Positions 1 through 9,907 of a stretch of 64,000 nucleotides of DNA are shown here, in pieces. The translations under genes were made by a program, and so were the position numbers. This DNA comes from Lolium rigidum (lineage: Eukaryota > Streptophyta > Magnoliopsida > Poales > Poaceae): contig NC_061511.1 in the NCBI RefSeq assembly GCF_022539505.1, positions 39,297,144 through 39,361,143 of the forward strand, written 5' to 3'. The stretch's first letter is position 1. The number at the start of each line of letters is the position of its first letter. The notes beneath the pieces are model-generated. The model saw only the letters and a program-made list of their open reading frames with translations, made no database searches and was not told the DNA's origin.

Positions 1-281
1 GCAGGCCGAGCTCCTTTGCCGCAGCAAGGGTCACCTGGTACTTGATGCTCGTGATGCCTGTTCCTTGGGCTTCCTCTGCCGTTGGTGTAGGCTTCAGATC
101 CACTTTTATCACGTGTTCGTAATAACCGGTACAATAACTGTTTATATCATCATCCACAATTATGCGTGATCTAGCTCGTGTGAATGAAGCCATGGGCCCG
201 GCCCCAACATTCCAAGTCACACGAGAATGCCCCGGATCGTCAGATACAATAAATTTTTTCGCTTCGCGGTGTCCATTTAAC
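1..281 (-). CDS. NLR1: 5' part of exon 2 of an NB-LRR-like gene (partial)
   Basis: This is the start of the large second exon of an NLR-type immune receptor gene, running off the left window edge. The minus strand has a splice acceptor (TTTGCAG at 282-288) followed by an open frame beginning LNGHREAK, then WNVGAGPMASF, HVIKVDLKP and ITSIKYQVTLAAAKELGL. It aligns residue by residue with NLR2 and NLR3. The place of the P-loop reads GAGPMAS, so the Walker A lysine and Ser/Thr are missing. No stop or frameshift is visible in these 281 bases, but most of the gene lies outside the window. A first exon like that of NLR2 was not found upstream; it would lie near the LTR insertion and N gap. Homology to the other copies is seen directly. 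The NLR call comes from the complete copies, and the state of the gene is unknown. Confidence 0.8.
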
Positions 282-421
282 CTGCAAATGAACTAGTATT
301 TTTAGCTATGCAACCGAAATGATCAACAGACGGCTAGCTGGCCAACATTTGTCAACCCCGACCATGTAAACAAAAAAAATGATATGGGCAACACACCCAT
401 ACATCAATCCGTTGTGTTCTA
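282..421 (-). other. intron sequence of NLR1
   Basis: This is non-coding DNA upstream of the exon 2 acceptor. It matches the equivalent region of NLR3 (63859-64000) almost base for base over the first 100 bases, including the AACTAGTATTTTTAGC and GATCAACAGACGGCTAGC stretches. It is cut by a MITE at 422. Confidence 0.65.
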
Positions 422-677
422 CTCCCTCCGTCCGCAAACAAGTGTACGTTTCCTTTTTTGGAAGTCAAGCATTTTTAAATTTAACCAAATTTTTACACAA
501 AAATAGCAACATATGTGACATCAAATTATTATATTATTGAACTACACGTCAAGATGAATCTAACGATACTAATTTAGTGTCATAAATGCTGCTACTTTTT
601 TCTAGGGAGTTGGTTAAAGTTAATAAAGTTTGACTTAAAACATGTCCAAATGTACACTTATTTGAGTACGGAGGGGG
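422..677. mobile_element. Stowaway-like MITE with TA target duplication
   Basis: The left end CTCCCTCCGTCCGCAAACAA and the right end TTGAGTACGGAGGGGG are imperfect inverted repeats, extended by GTGTAC/GTACAC inside. The element is flanked by TA at 420-421 and 678-679. It is 256 bp, AT-rich and without coding capacity, as expected for a Tc1/Mariner-type MITE. It lies in the NLR1 intron or 5' flank. Confidence 0.8.
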
Positions 678-879
678 TATTTAGTATGTCACCCAGAAAA
701 CCTATGGAAAGCACACAACGGGCACGCCGCCGGATTACTTCCTTGCCATATGCGGGGTTTTTTTATCTAGGATTTTATTTTTGCAGCAAGCATGAGTACT
801 CGAGATATTATTATATTACTTTTTTTCTTCAAGAAAACGCAAAGGACGTTTGCGCTTTATTTGATTGAAAAGACAAAGA
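678..879. other. unassigned spacer
   Basis: No gene, repeat boundary or RNA is recognisable between the MITE and the dead LINE. The one short open frame here has no family features. Confidence 0.5.
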
Positions 880-3331
880 GTTTGTTACAAGCTTCCTAGG
901 AAGCGGGTGTTACAACAGATTTCACTTAATGCACGTCCCAGATCAACGACAGAACTACTCTTAAGGCCTGTGGCACCAGCTCTAGCCCAAAGCTTCGCTT
1001 CATCTTTAATCCTGGAGACCAGGGCATCGATTGATGGCTAAGCACCTTCGAAGACGCAGCCATTCCTTTGCTTCCATACTATCTATGGTGTGAGAAGCGT
1101 CATTGAAGCCAGGCCTTTTTCTAAAGGCCTAGGAGTGGCCTGCTTTGCCTTCTCCACCATTCCATCAACGATCCTTCTTGCTCTGGAAGTGTGTAGGTGA
1201 ACCTAAGCCAGGACAGTACTCCGTGCAACACTTGTCTGGAGAAGGGGCATGCAAGGATCAGGTGTTGCATTGTCTCGGGTGCCTGTCCATAGAGGAGGCA
1301 AACAAAGTGGTGTTGCAATCCTCAACGGACCAGGCGGTCGGCCAACCAGTGGAAAAATTTCACACATGCTGGGGCCCAATTCCTCCATATAAGTTTTCAG
1401 GTCTGACACGAAGTGGATCCCTGGAAGGACATGTGGTAGCAGGAGCTCGCCGTGTAGACATCGTTGGATGTCAATTTCCAATAGACGGTCAGGTTCATCG
1501 GCGAGGATCATGTTATGGATAGCTTGCCCGAGAAGAAGGTACTGCCCTATCTCCTGTATGCCTATCACCCCATGTATGTCTCGCGCCAAACTATTCTCAT
1601 GCAATCCTTCAGCAACTGATCTGACCTTGCGACTGGTTTGAGTATGCAGGCATATAGCTAAGGCACAATCTCACTAATGGAGCGGCCTCCAAGCTAGCGG
1701 TCCTCCCAAAAGCGTGCCGTCAGCCCATTGCCAATGGTCATCATGGTAGAGGCGAAGAAGATTGCACGATCTTCTATGGAGAATTGGACCTCAAGTTTGC
1801 TCTAGGCGTAGATGGTGTCAGTGCGGCTCAACCATTGCCAGCGCAGGCGCAATGCCAGTTCGGCATGGTCCAGGTCACGCACACCAAGGCCACCCAGAGC
1901 AATTGGCCTGCAGACGCGCTTCCAATTGACATGACAGCTTCCTCCCTTCGCTTATGCCCTGCCCTCCCACATGAAACCTCATTCGATCTTCTCTAACTGT
2001 TTGATGGTCTTCTTTGGCGGTGTGAAGACCAGTAGCTAATGCATAGGGGTGGCATTAAGCATGGACTTGACAAGTGTGAGGCGGCCATGCTTATTCATCA
2101 AGCGAGCCTTCCAGGTTGGTAATTTTCCTCGCGTCTTCTCGACCAATGGTTGTAGTTGGACAATGGTCAGCTTCGTAATTAAGCGAGTGGGGGATGCCCT
2201 GATAAACGATGGGGAACTCGATGATTGGAAAGCCAAGGTCCACCCAGACCGTCGTGACGTCCATGTCGCTGCAGTTCATGAGCATGGCTAAGCTTTTCAT
2301 GAAATTGACATGCAACCCAGATGCATGGCCAAACAATTGCAGGATATTCTTCACTGACATTATATTGTCTATCGAGGGGTGACAGAACATCACCACATCG
2401 TTGGCATAGAGCGACACGGGCGGCACCGTGCGTCTGGGACGAAGCTCTTGTAGTATGCCCAGTTCGACGGAGCGTCTAATGAGGTAGCCAAGGCAGTCCG
2501 TGGAGAGGGCAGAGAGCTAAGGCGAGAGCGGGTCGCCCTGCCTGAGTCGTTGCCAGATTGGAGGTCCTGGCTCACCATTGATCAGGACCTGTGTGCTAGC
2601 CAATGACAGTAGGATTGCAATCCACACCAGGAGCCAATTGCCTGACAAACACGAAGTTATCATGTAGACTGCGACCCATGATGAATGCATGCATTCTGTA
2701 TTGGGCTGACCAGGTTGTCCAGCTTAGGGGCGAGCGTCTTGGCGAATATCTTGGCGACTAGTTGAATAATACTTATAGGTCTGTAGACACCAAGGAAGGA
2801 TGTGTCGGCGCGCTTAGGAAGGAGGGTGAGTAGTGCCTAGTTGAGATCGTAGAAGCCCCATCCATGCAACTCATAGAGCGAGTGGAAGATAGCAGCGATG
2901 TTATGCTTAACCATAGGCCAGCAAGCGTAGAGAAATTCAGCGGTGAAGCCATCTCCTGCATCTGTTTCACGACGCTGCAGATTTCCTCGATGTCAACGGT
3001 GCATCAAGGTCAGGCAGCTCGACGGATGGCTCAATAACTTGCGTGAAATCCAACGAGTGGACACGACTGACATCAGTGCCGAGCAGACCGTGGAATTGGG
3101 AGTACGCTGCCTCGGCCATGTCCGAGGGGTTGGCAATCACCCCGTTCGCAGTGGCGATGCCATAGATAAGGCTTTTATGCCATCTGTATGTGCACTACTG
3201 GTGAAAGAACGTCGTGTTGGCATCACCATCTTTCTGAGGTGCGATTCTTGCTCATTGCCTTGCAATGGTGCGGCCGAGGGAGGCGAGGTCTAGGAGTGAA
3301 ACCTTTAGTTGTTTGTCCTACGGTACTCTTG
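880..3331 (-). mobile_element. degenerate L1-type LINE, 3' half of ORF2
   Basis: The minus strand carries pieces of a plant LINE reverse transcriptase in several broken frames. From upstream (right) to downstream (left) these are: a DGF...FLYACW region near 2900-2970; RQGDPLSP near 2520; the catalytic box as SLYANDVVMF (normal YADD changed to YAND) near 2400; a WKARL...GRLTLVKSML segment at 2040-2130; and a C-terminal zinc-finger/RVT segment with APETMQHLILACPFSR at 1180-1290. Endonuclease and ORF1 are absent. At 3332 it is interrupted by a copia LTR. It is a fossil, clearly older than the LINE at 8349-14104. The left end is approximate and no target duplication was found. Confidence 0.75.
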
Positions 3332-4636
3332 TGTTGGAGATATGCCCGAGAGGCAATAATAAAGTAGTTATTGTTATATCTTAGTGTTCATGATAAATGT
3401 TTACACCCCATGGTATAATTGTATTAATCGGAAACATTGATACATGTGTGTTGTGTAAACAACCAGAGTCCCTAGTAAGCCTCTCGTTTAACTAGCTTGT
3501 TGATTAATAGATGATCATGGTTTCCTGATCATGAACATTGGATGTTATTAATAACAAGATCATATCATTAGGTGAATGATGTGATGGACACACACCCATA
3601 GTAAGCATAGCATGAGATCAAGTCATCAAGTTCAACTTGCTATAAGCTTTCGGATACATAGTAACCTAGTCCTTTGACCATGAGATCATGTAAATCACTT
3701 ATACCGGAAGGGTACTTTGATTACATCAAACGCCACTGCGTAAATGGGTGGTTATAAAGATGGGATTAAGTATTCGGAAAGTATGAGTTGAGGCATATGG
3801 ATCAAGAGTGGGATTTGTCCATCCCGATGACGGATAGATATACTCTGGGCCCTCTCGGTGGAATGATATCTAATTAGCTTGCAAGCATGTGACTGGTTCA
3901 CAAGGGATATCATATCACGGTACGAGTAAAGAGTACTTATCGATAACGAGGTTGAACTAGGTATGGAGATACCGACGATCAAACTTCGGATAAGTAAAAT
4001 ATCGCGAGACAAAGGGAATTGTTATTTTATGTGAATGGTTCTTTCGATCACGAAGTCATCGTTGAATATGTGGGAGCTATTATGGATCTCCAGGTCCCGC
4101 AATTAGTTATTGATCGGAGAGGGGTCTCGATCATGTCCGCATAGTTCACGAACCGTAGGGTGACACACTTAAGGTTTGATGTCGTTTTTAAGTAGATATG
4201 GAATATGGAATGGAGCTCGAATGTTGTTCGGAGTCTCGAATGGGATCCGAGACATCACGAGGAGGTTCGGAATGGTCCGGAGAATAAGATTCATATATGG
4301 GAAGTCATTTTCCGGGGTTCGGAAAAAGTCCGGTGTTTTGACCGGAGCTTCTAGAAGGTTTTGGAAGGACCGGAATAGTCCGGAATATTATGGAAGGTTC
4401 CGGAAGTGTCCGGGATGACCCGGGATGTCTAAGGAAGTCCGGAGGGTTCCATAATAGGTGCAACCACGTTGCCTTAAGGGAAAATGAGTCTTTCCTTAAT
4501 GCAATTTCGGAATTGGCAAAAGAGTCCGAGTAGGACTAGGTTTTCGGAACCGGAAACCTATCGGAACTCAGTCAAACTTGGGGGCAGGTTTATGGACGAC
4601 CCAAGGCGCTTGGCCACCTATTTAAAGGGACCAAGG
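3332..4636 (+). mobile_element. Ty1-copia LTR (Angela/BARE-like), cut by assembly gap
   Basis: It starts TGTTGGAGATATGCCC, like the LTRs at 39957 and 55481, and follows them for about 900 bp. It then diverges (an extra series of TTCCGG/CCGGAA-rich motifs at 4300-4450) and reaches a CTATTTAAAGG TATA-like box just before the N run, so it is a different subfamily. The LTR end, any internal region and the second LTR are not visible. It may be a solo LTR or the first LTR of an element collapsed in the gap. It is inserted in the dead LINE. Confidence 0.8.
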
Positions 4637-4736
4637 NNNNNNNNNNNNNNNNNNNNNNNNNNNNNNNNNNNNNNNNNNNNNNNNNNNNNNNNNNNNNNNN
4701 NNNNNNNNNNNNNNNNNNNNNNNNNNNNNNNNNNNN
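4637..4736. other. assembly gap (100 N)
   Basis: There are exactly 100 N, the usual placeholder for a gap of unknown size. The left side is copia LTR and the right side is NLR-cluster backbone. The missing DNA probably includes the rest of the LTR, and possibly a copia body and NLR1 exon 1. Confidence 0.95.
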
Positions 4737-5800
4737 CAACAATGACTCACATGATCATTAGCATAAGCATGCAGAAAATATTTATAAGGTGCGTAAACTT
4801 GGTAGTAAAAATCTAACTGTGGTTAAAGAAAGGACCTGGGGAAGATAAGAGAATATAGTTAGGCTCAGACATACTCCCTCCATTCCAAAATAAGTGTCAT
4901 GGATTTGTCTAGATTTGCATGTATGTAGATGTGTTTTAGTGGTAGATACATACGATTTTAGTTAAATTTGTGACACTTATTTTGAAATGGAGGGAGTACT
5001 TCCCCCACCCCTCCTTATATGGTGCTAATTTATTCAGAATTATCCCAAATTTTCGTTAATCTCTTCCAAGTTCCAAGTATGTCTCTCCAAATCGTTTCGT
5101 GGACACTTTGGGTGCATTCTCTTTTATTTGTCGGACGATCCAGCTTTATTTATCAGGGCCACCTAATCAAAGAATTAGAAGAATCGTGGGTGCGATAATT
5201 TTTATGAAAAGGGGTTACACCCTGTCAAAAGAGATGAAGATTGTACCAATCAAAACAAGGAAGAAAACGAAAATACTAGTGAGAAATTAATCACTAGCTA
5301 GTTCTTGAGCATTGAGCACCGTCGCTGAAGATTAAAATCTGAGTTGGCAAGACAGAGAAGGAGAGATACAGATCTTGGTTGTTCTGGGTGAGGACTATTT
5401 CAAGTGTTTAAATGGTTGAAGGCGAGAGGGGGATGGGGAAATAATTCTGTGTGAGCATGTATGTTCACCACCGATGCAATTTTTTTGTTAAATCCGATTT
5501 AAGATAGACACATCTCTTATTTCATCGTTTATATTTCTTAGGATACCCATTTCCGTTGATTTTTTGCATATGCCCTGTAAAAATGTCCACTGCTGAAAGC
5601 AGCTTGTTCTCTTTTGACTATACCACATGTTACATCAGACACAAATAGTTGAGATATGTAAGTGCATGTATGAACTGTTTGCTCCGACCCAACTGATAGA
5701 AAAAAAAGTTGGTTACATATTATTGTGTTCTTATTTTGCAACACATCGATATTTTCTTGTACTAGGAGTTGTTTCTATTTTTTAGATATACAAGCACCTA
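4737..5800. repeat. NLR upstream flank, duplicated with about 35300-36060
   Basis: The segment shares ordered blocks with the DNA just upstream of NLR2: a CATGATCATTA block with the GTGCGTAAACT block (4750-4800 with 35320-35370), GTTAAAGAAAG, TTCTGGGTGAGG (5382 with 35670), and the CACATGTTA/GCACAAACAGTT region (5620-5660 with 35910-35940). The backbone order is the same in both places, so the unit copied was gene plus upstream region. It contains a MITE. The best ORF (5099-5290) has no recognisable features. Confidence 0.7.
4874..4996. mobile_element. Stowaway MITE, 123 bp
   Basis: The inverted ends CTCCCTCCATTCCAAAATAA and TTATTTTGAAATGGAGGGAG are nearly perfect, with the internal arms GTGTCA/TGACAC also pairing. 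TA flanks lie at 4872-4873 and 4997-4998. The size and ends are typical of the family. It is absent from the matching NLR2 flank, so it inserted after that duplication or was lost there. Confidence 0.88.
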
Positions 5801-5849
5801 ATTTTTTTTTCAAGCAATGCTAAAGACAGCGAGATCGTTCCATGGTCAA

Positions 5850-7440
5850 ACTTAGTATAAATAATATTAACCATGCACTATTGTGCATCAACATACATAT
5901 TTACCTCTCAGCTCTAGCTTTCTGAGAAGCTTCGACCAAATGAACATGGAATAACTTGCCACATGCAGGATCTTAGATCACCAAGAAACACTTAATTTGA
6001 AGGCTGCCAAATAAATATTAATTCTCTTTGATTTGTCATGACAGCTGCACACTAACTTCCATGTACGGTCCTGAGATAACAGGATTAGTGGATGTTATTT
6101 GTTATGTAGCCAAGAAGTAAATAAATAAGAAATAACAGAAAAAAGTACCGGCCTGGTGGTAGAATGTTGCGCTGTCTGTTTGCAATATGAATGTCAAGAG
6201 ATGATCGATCTGATCAACTTGATTTATTTGAAAAAACTCAATAGCGGGAGCAGTAAATGATCTTCTTTTGGTGTTTTTGGTGGAACTGATAGCTAGAAAA
6301 GCAACGAAATTTTTAAAAGCGAGAAAACAACAAACGGTGGAGGACAAAAAAAAATTTAGTATTGATCAGTGGAAATGGAAATTAAGTCTAGTTATGATAA
6401 GAACACGATCACAAATACTCAAAGCCAAGGATTTATTTTTTACATATGTTTCAAAACTGAGAGCTAGAGTAGTTGCAAATCTGAAAGAAAAACAACGAAC
6501 AGAAATAAAAATGATTTTTTTAAATTAAATAGTGGCTAGAAAAGGGATTGTCCTCTTTATGTGGAAGAGCAATGGCGAAGTGGAACTGGAACATGCACTC
6601 AATATTTTGGTTTCTCTGTATTGATCACTAAAAGCAAAGACTATTGTGGATGTGTGAAAGGACAACAATCAACAGGGAAAATACCAATGATTTGTTTTGT
6701 ATTCTTTTTGTAAGGATGCATAGAAACGGGATTAAAACTTAAAAGTGGAGCATGCAAATATTTTTGGTTTTTTTGTTATTGATCACTAGAAACAAAGACT
6801 ATTTGTAATACGTGAAGGAAAAAAGAATCAAGAGCAAAAAAAACACCTGCATTTTTTGTTTTTTCTAGTTGATGACTAAAAAAGGATTGATGGTAGACTA
6901 GATATGAAAGCACAGAAGTGAGTCAAAACAAAAAATGAGAGTTGAAATTGAAGTGACTCTTCTAGCTACAACAGAACCGAAGGAATTTTAAAGAAAAAAA
7001 CCAGTTGCAGGAGATATGAATGGCTGGGAAGGATTGGGAGAGGGCGGGGGGTTTCAACCGTTGCACTTTGTGACTTATATATACAAAAAAAGGAAACTTC
7101 AATCAGACCAAAGATGGGATGCTTGGTTACAGCAACAAGCAAAGAATACACTTTGCTTAGAGATAAAGGTTAAAGGAGCGAAACAAATCATGAATGACCA
7201 AAGAATACAGGGGATAACTTGCCATGTGCATCTATACCAAAAAGACATTATCTAAGCTTGAATTTGCCAAGTGTTTAAGGTTAGCCTCCAGGATAAATTC
7301 AGCTCCGTGATTCCATGGTTGTAGAAAGTGCGTGCGGTCCTACCCCACTAGGTAATCGCGGGGGTTGTTGATACTCTCGTCTGATACACTGAATCAGACG
7401 AGTATTGGCTTTAGTAAAATTTTATCCTGAATTCTTACGG
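5850..7440. repeat. NLR-cluster spacer, duplicated with about 57490-59060
   Basis: Colinear homology with 57490-59060 is visible throughout. Examples are TTGTGCATCAAC, CATGCAGGATCTTAG, CCAAGAAGTAA, GGTGGAACTGATA, GATTTGTTTTGTATTC and GACCAAAGATGGGAT, followed by CACTAGGTAATCGCG. Short AT-rich open frames occur in both copies but are not conserved as proteins. This is the segment that would lie between neighbouring NLR genes before the transposons entered. Confidence 0.75.
7371..7405. repeat. short inverted repeat (hairpin)
   Basis: Left arm ATACTCTCGTCTGAT and right arm ATCAGACGAGTAT pair over 13 bp, with one 2-nt bulge and a 7-nt loop. The paralogous spacer near 59040 keeps only the left arm (ATACTCTCGTC), so the fold is specific to this copy. 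Its role is unknown. Confidence 0.6.
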
Positions 7441-7514
7441 CCGGATGGACAAGGCGAGCTGGGCCAGTGAGCGAAGTATTGAATACGGCCTCCTCCCCTT
7501 CGCCCAGAAAAATA

Positions 7515-7638
7515 CTCCCTCAGTTCCATGAAAGTCGTCTGAAATTTCTTAAAATTTTGATGTATCTACATACTAAATTGTGTCTAGATACATCCGGATT
7601 TTGACAAATCTTGGATAACTTTTATGGGACAGAGAGAG
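7515..7638. mobile_element. Stowaway MITE, 124 bp
   Basis: The ends CTCCCTCAGTTCCATGAAAG and CTTTTATGGGACAGAGAGAG are imperfect inverted repeats with TA at 7513-7514 and 7639-7640. The interior holds the GATGTATCTACATACTAAATT stem typical of the family. Confidence 0.82.
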
Positions 7639-7881
7639 TATCACATTCTTTGGATGGATGACTCGACCGGAGCTCGGGGTCCTGCTCTGCACATCCTAGC
7701 TGCGAATCCCCACCGATTTCGACCGGATACAAGCGCTCGCATCGCTCCTGCTCCGGCCGCCATGTCCCGACCTCCATGTAACACCGGTTCTGGACACAGC
7801 GGCTGAAGCAGAGGGCCAGACGTAGACTGGAAGTATGCCTCGACACAAAGATGTGTGATCGAAGGCGCAATGGTTAGGGTG
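7639..7881. other. unassigned spacer
   Basis: This is a GC-rich stretch of about 240 bp with two overlapping short open frames on opposite strands and no recognisable protein features. It may be a gene or transposon fragment; I cannot assign it. Confidence 0.4.
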
Positions 7882-8230
7882 TGTTAAGTTAATGTGGGCC
7901 CATGGGCTGGTACGTGTGTGGGTGGAATCTGGGTCTTATATGAGCTGTGTAATGGCTAACTGAATGGGCAAGTTAGAAATAACCGAAATTCAGAAACCTT
8001 CTCCTATCTCTCGTGCTCCACCTTCCTTCTTCAAGATCTAAATTTCTCCGGTATAGTTCGTGAGCTCACGCCCCGATCTTAACCGGAGGCAAGGGCTGTG
8101 ACAGTTGATATCAGAGGTACGGCCGATCGTTCGGTGTGTCGATCTTCAGCTGTAAAATCCCTTCAGATGGTTGGTGATCTCGGCGTTGTGTCTTGATTTC
8201 GATCGATTCCTGAAAGCTTTGATAATCAGT
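7882..8230 (+). mobile_element. possible LTR end with PBS-like site (fragment)
   Basis: The stretch 7882-8103 begins TGTTAAG and ends GCTGTGACA, as an LTR would. It is followed by GTTGATATCAGAGGTACGG, which resembles an initiator-tRNA-Met primer site (TGGTATCAGAGC) with mismatches. No second LTR or coding region in this orientation is present, and the minus-strand copia LTR begins at 8231. I read this as the left remnant of an older element. Confidence 0.35.
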
Positions 8231-8348
8231 TGATAGTACAATGCATTGTATTCGTCCTCGTGGTGTACTAGTTATATAGAGAATTACACGAGGAGAAAGA
8301 GAGAGAGACAGTGGCAGTTGAGATCCTACAACTATGGTACATGCTCAA
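8231..8348 (-). mobile_element. 3' LTR of minus-strand copia, distal part (split by LINE)
   Basis: Read on the minus strand, the LTR starts TGTTAGGC at 14203 directly after a purine tract (GCGGGGGGA, PPT), runs to 14105, is interrupted by the LINE, resumes at 8348 and ends ACTATCA at 8231. The joined LTR is about 198 bp. A TATA-like CTCTATATAAC lies in this distal part (about 8270). Together with 14105-14203 it is the 3' LTR of the pol fragment at 14204-15632. Confidence 0.7.
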
Positions 8349-8557
8349 GGGTACCCTTTAGGGTTTTCGTCCTCCCGCTGGCGATACAGCGGCGAGTCCC
8401 TGTACTCCTCCGTATCCGGCCGGAGTTCGTGTCCGTCAATCCTTCCCCTCCCCTCTCCGCTCGCACTACGTTCCGGCTTATAGGTAGACCTCGGTTGGCC
8501 TGTCCGGTTCGCTCGTTGCTTGGCAGGGAGGGTTAGGGTTTTCTTGTTGACGCCGCC

Positions 8558-9907
8558 ATGTCTGAGACGCGCTCGACCTCAAGCGCTGTTGATGGAGGAC
8601 CTGAGTTGGATCCAGGGAAGGCGCTGCCTAGCAAGTCTGTGAGCCTAGAAGGCTCCCCGTCTAAGGCAGGAGAGAGCTCTATGGCAAATAATGGAGCAAG
8701 TATAGATTTGATGTTTGATCGCCTGGAGATCGGCGAGGAAGAATTTGATGACTTTGTTCTAGAGGAAGAAGAAGTGCAGATTGCTGAGAGTACCAGATGG
8801 CTGGCTGTGGCCAGAGTACATTGTCCAAAAAGATTCAGCCATGAGGCGTTCTTTCAACAGATGCATATCGCGTGGAATTCTGCTACCAAGATCACGATTC
8901 GCGCAGTTGGAGAAAACAGGTTTGTGGTGCAGTGTTTCTGCTTGGGGGATTGGGAAAAAGTGATGGAGAGAGGTCCTTGGTTATTCCGGGATTGGGCTGT
9001 TCTCCTCGCGCCATATGACGGTCTGTCTGATCCAGAGATGATTGAACTAGAATACATGCCAGTGTGGTTGCGAGTTCATAAGCTACCAGAAGGTTATAGG
9101 AAAGTGAAAGTAGCAACTCAGCTGATTGAACGGGTTGCAGGCAAGGTTTTGACCTTAGAGATGTCTCCCGCCGGTGCCTTCCGAGGAGACTTTATTCGTG
9201 CTCGAGTGCGACATGATATCCGCAAGCCTCTGACTAGGTTTGTGTCCATTGTCCTCGGTGGTAAGCGTTCCTTATTTGCTGTTAAATATGAAAAGATCGG
9301 TCTCTTGTGCTATGCTTGCGGTTTGCTTGGTCACTGGCACAAGGAATGTGGCCTGGGGGTGTATGAGGAAAAAGATCTGAAATTTGGTGATTGGATATAT
9401 GCCAATCCAGCTAATCGTGGTCGTGGTGGAGGTGTCTCGCGAGGAGGTATACGCGGGGGCAGGTCAGCTACTCCGTTTGAGGACAGCAGAAGCGACACTA
9501 ATGCCTCTGCTCTAGGTCGAGGGAGAGGGGTTTTTGGACAGGGCCATGATCGTGGCATGGGCACCTTTGTAGACTGGCGTGAACATCCTGAGCGGCGTGC
9601 TACTGCATCTGATAAAGAGTTATCTGACATAGCGTCAAGCCCAATCAAGAAGGATGATACTCATATGAGTGATGCAGAGCTGAACGCCAAGAAGAGACTT
9701 GCTTTTTCTGAGCATGCCAACTCTGGCAATCCGCTTGCCATTACCAATACTATGTTTATAGATGGTGAAATGGAAGTTGTGGAGGAGATGGAGGGTGGGA
9801 AGAAAAGTTCAGTTAATAAACGTCATAAGAAAGCTGATGGTACAACAATTTCTGGGGACTCTTTTGGATCGGCGGCATCCCTCGAGGATGGCCGCCAGGA
9901 GCAATGA
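8558..9907 (+). CDS. LINE ORF1 protein (gag-like, CCHC zinc knuckle)
   Basis: This 449-residue protein is expected to bind LINE RNA and form the ribonucleoprotein particle. Residues 1-75 are acidic and low in complexity. Residues about 78-240 form the DUF4283-type RNA-binding region usual in plant LINE ORF1 proteins, with RWLAVARVHCPKRF, WLFRDWAVLLAPYDG and WLRVHKLP landmarks. A zinc knuckle C-x2-C-x4-H-x4-C follows at C251, C254, H259 and C264 (CYACGLLGHWHKEC). After it comes a Gly/Arg-rich tract (RGRGGGVSRGGIRGGR, near 285-305) and a Lys-rich tail. The ATG at 8558 is the first in frame after the leader. The stop overlaps the ORF2 start, which suggests ORF2 is translated by re-initiation. 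DUF4283 is assigned from remembered family patterns. Confidence 0.9.
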   Translation: MSETRSTSSAVDGGPELDPGKALPSKSVSLEGSPSKAGESSMANNGASIDLMFDRLEIGEEEFDDFVLEEEEVQIAESTRWLAVARVHCPKRFSHEAFFQQMHIAWNSATKITIRAVGENRFVVQCFCLGDWEKVMERGPWLFRDWAVLLAPYDGLSDPEMIELEYMPVWLRVHKLPEGYRKVKVATQLIERVAGKVLTLEMSPAGAFRGDFIRARVRHDIRKPLTRFVSIVLGGKRSLFAVKYEKIGLLCYACGLLGHWHKECGLGVYEEKDLKFGDWIYANPANRGRGGGVSRGGIRGGRSATPFEDSRSDTNASALGRGRGVFGQGHDRGMGTFVDWREHPERRATASDKELSDIASSPIKKDDTHMSDAELNAKKRLAFSEHANSGNPLAITNTMFIDGEMEVVEEMEGGKKSSVNKRHKKADGTTISGDSFGSAASLEDGRQEQ

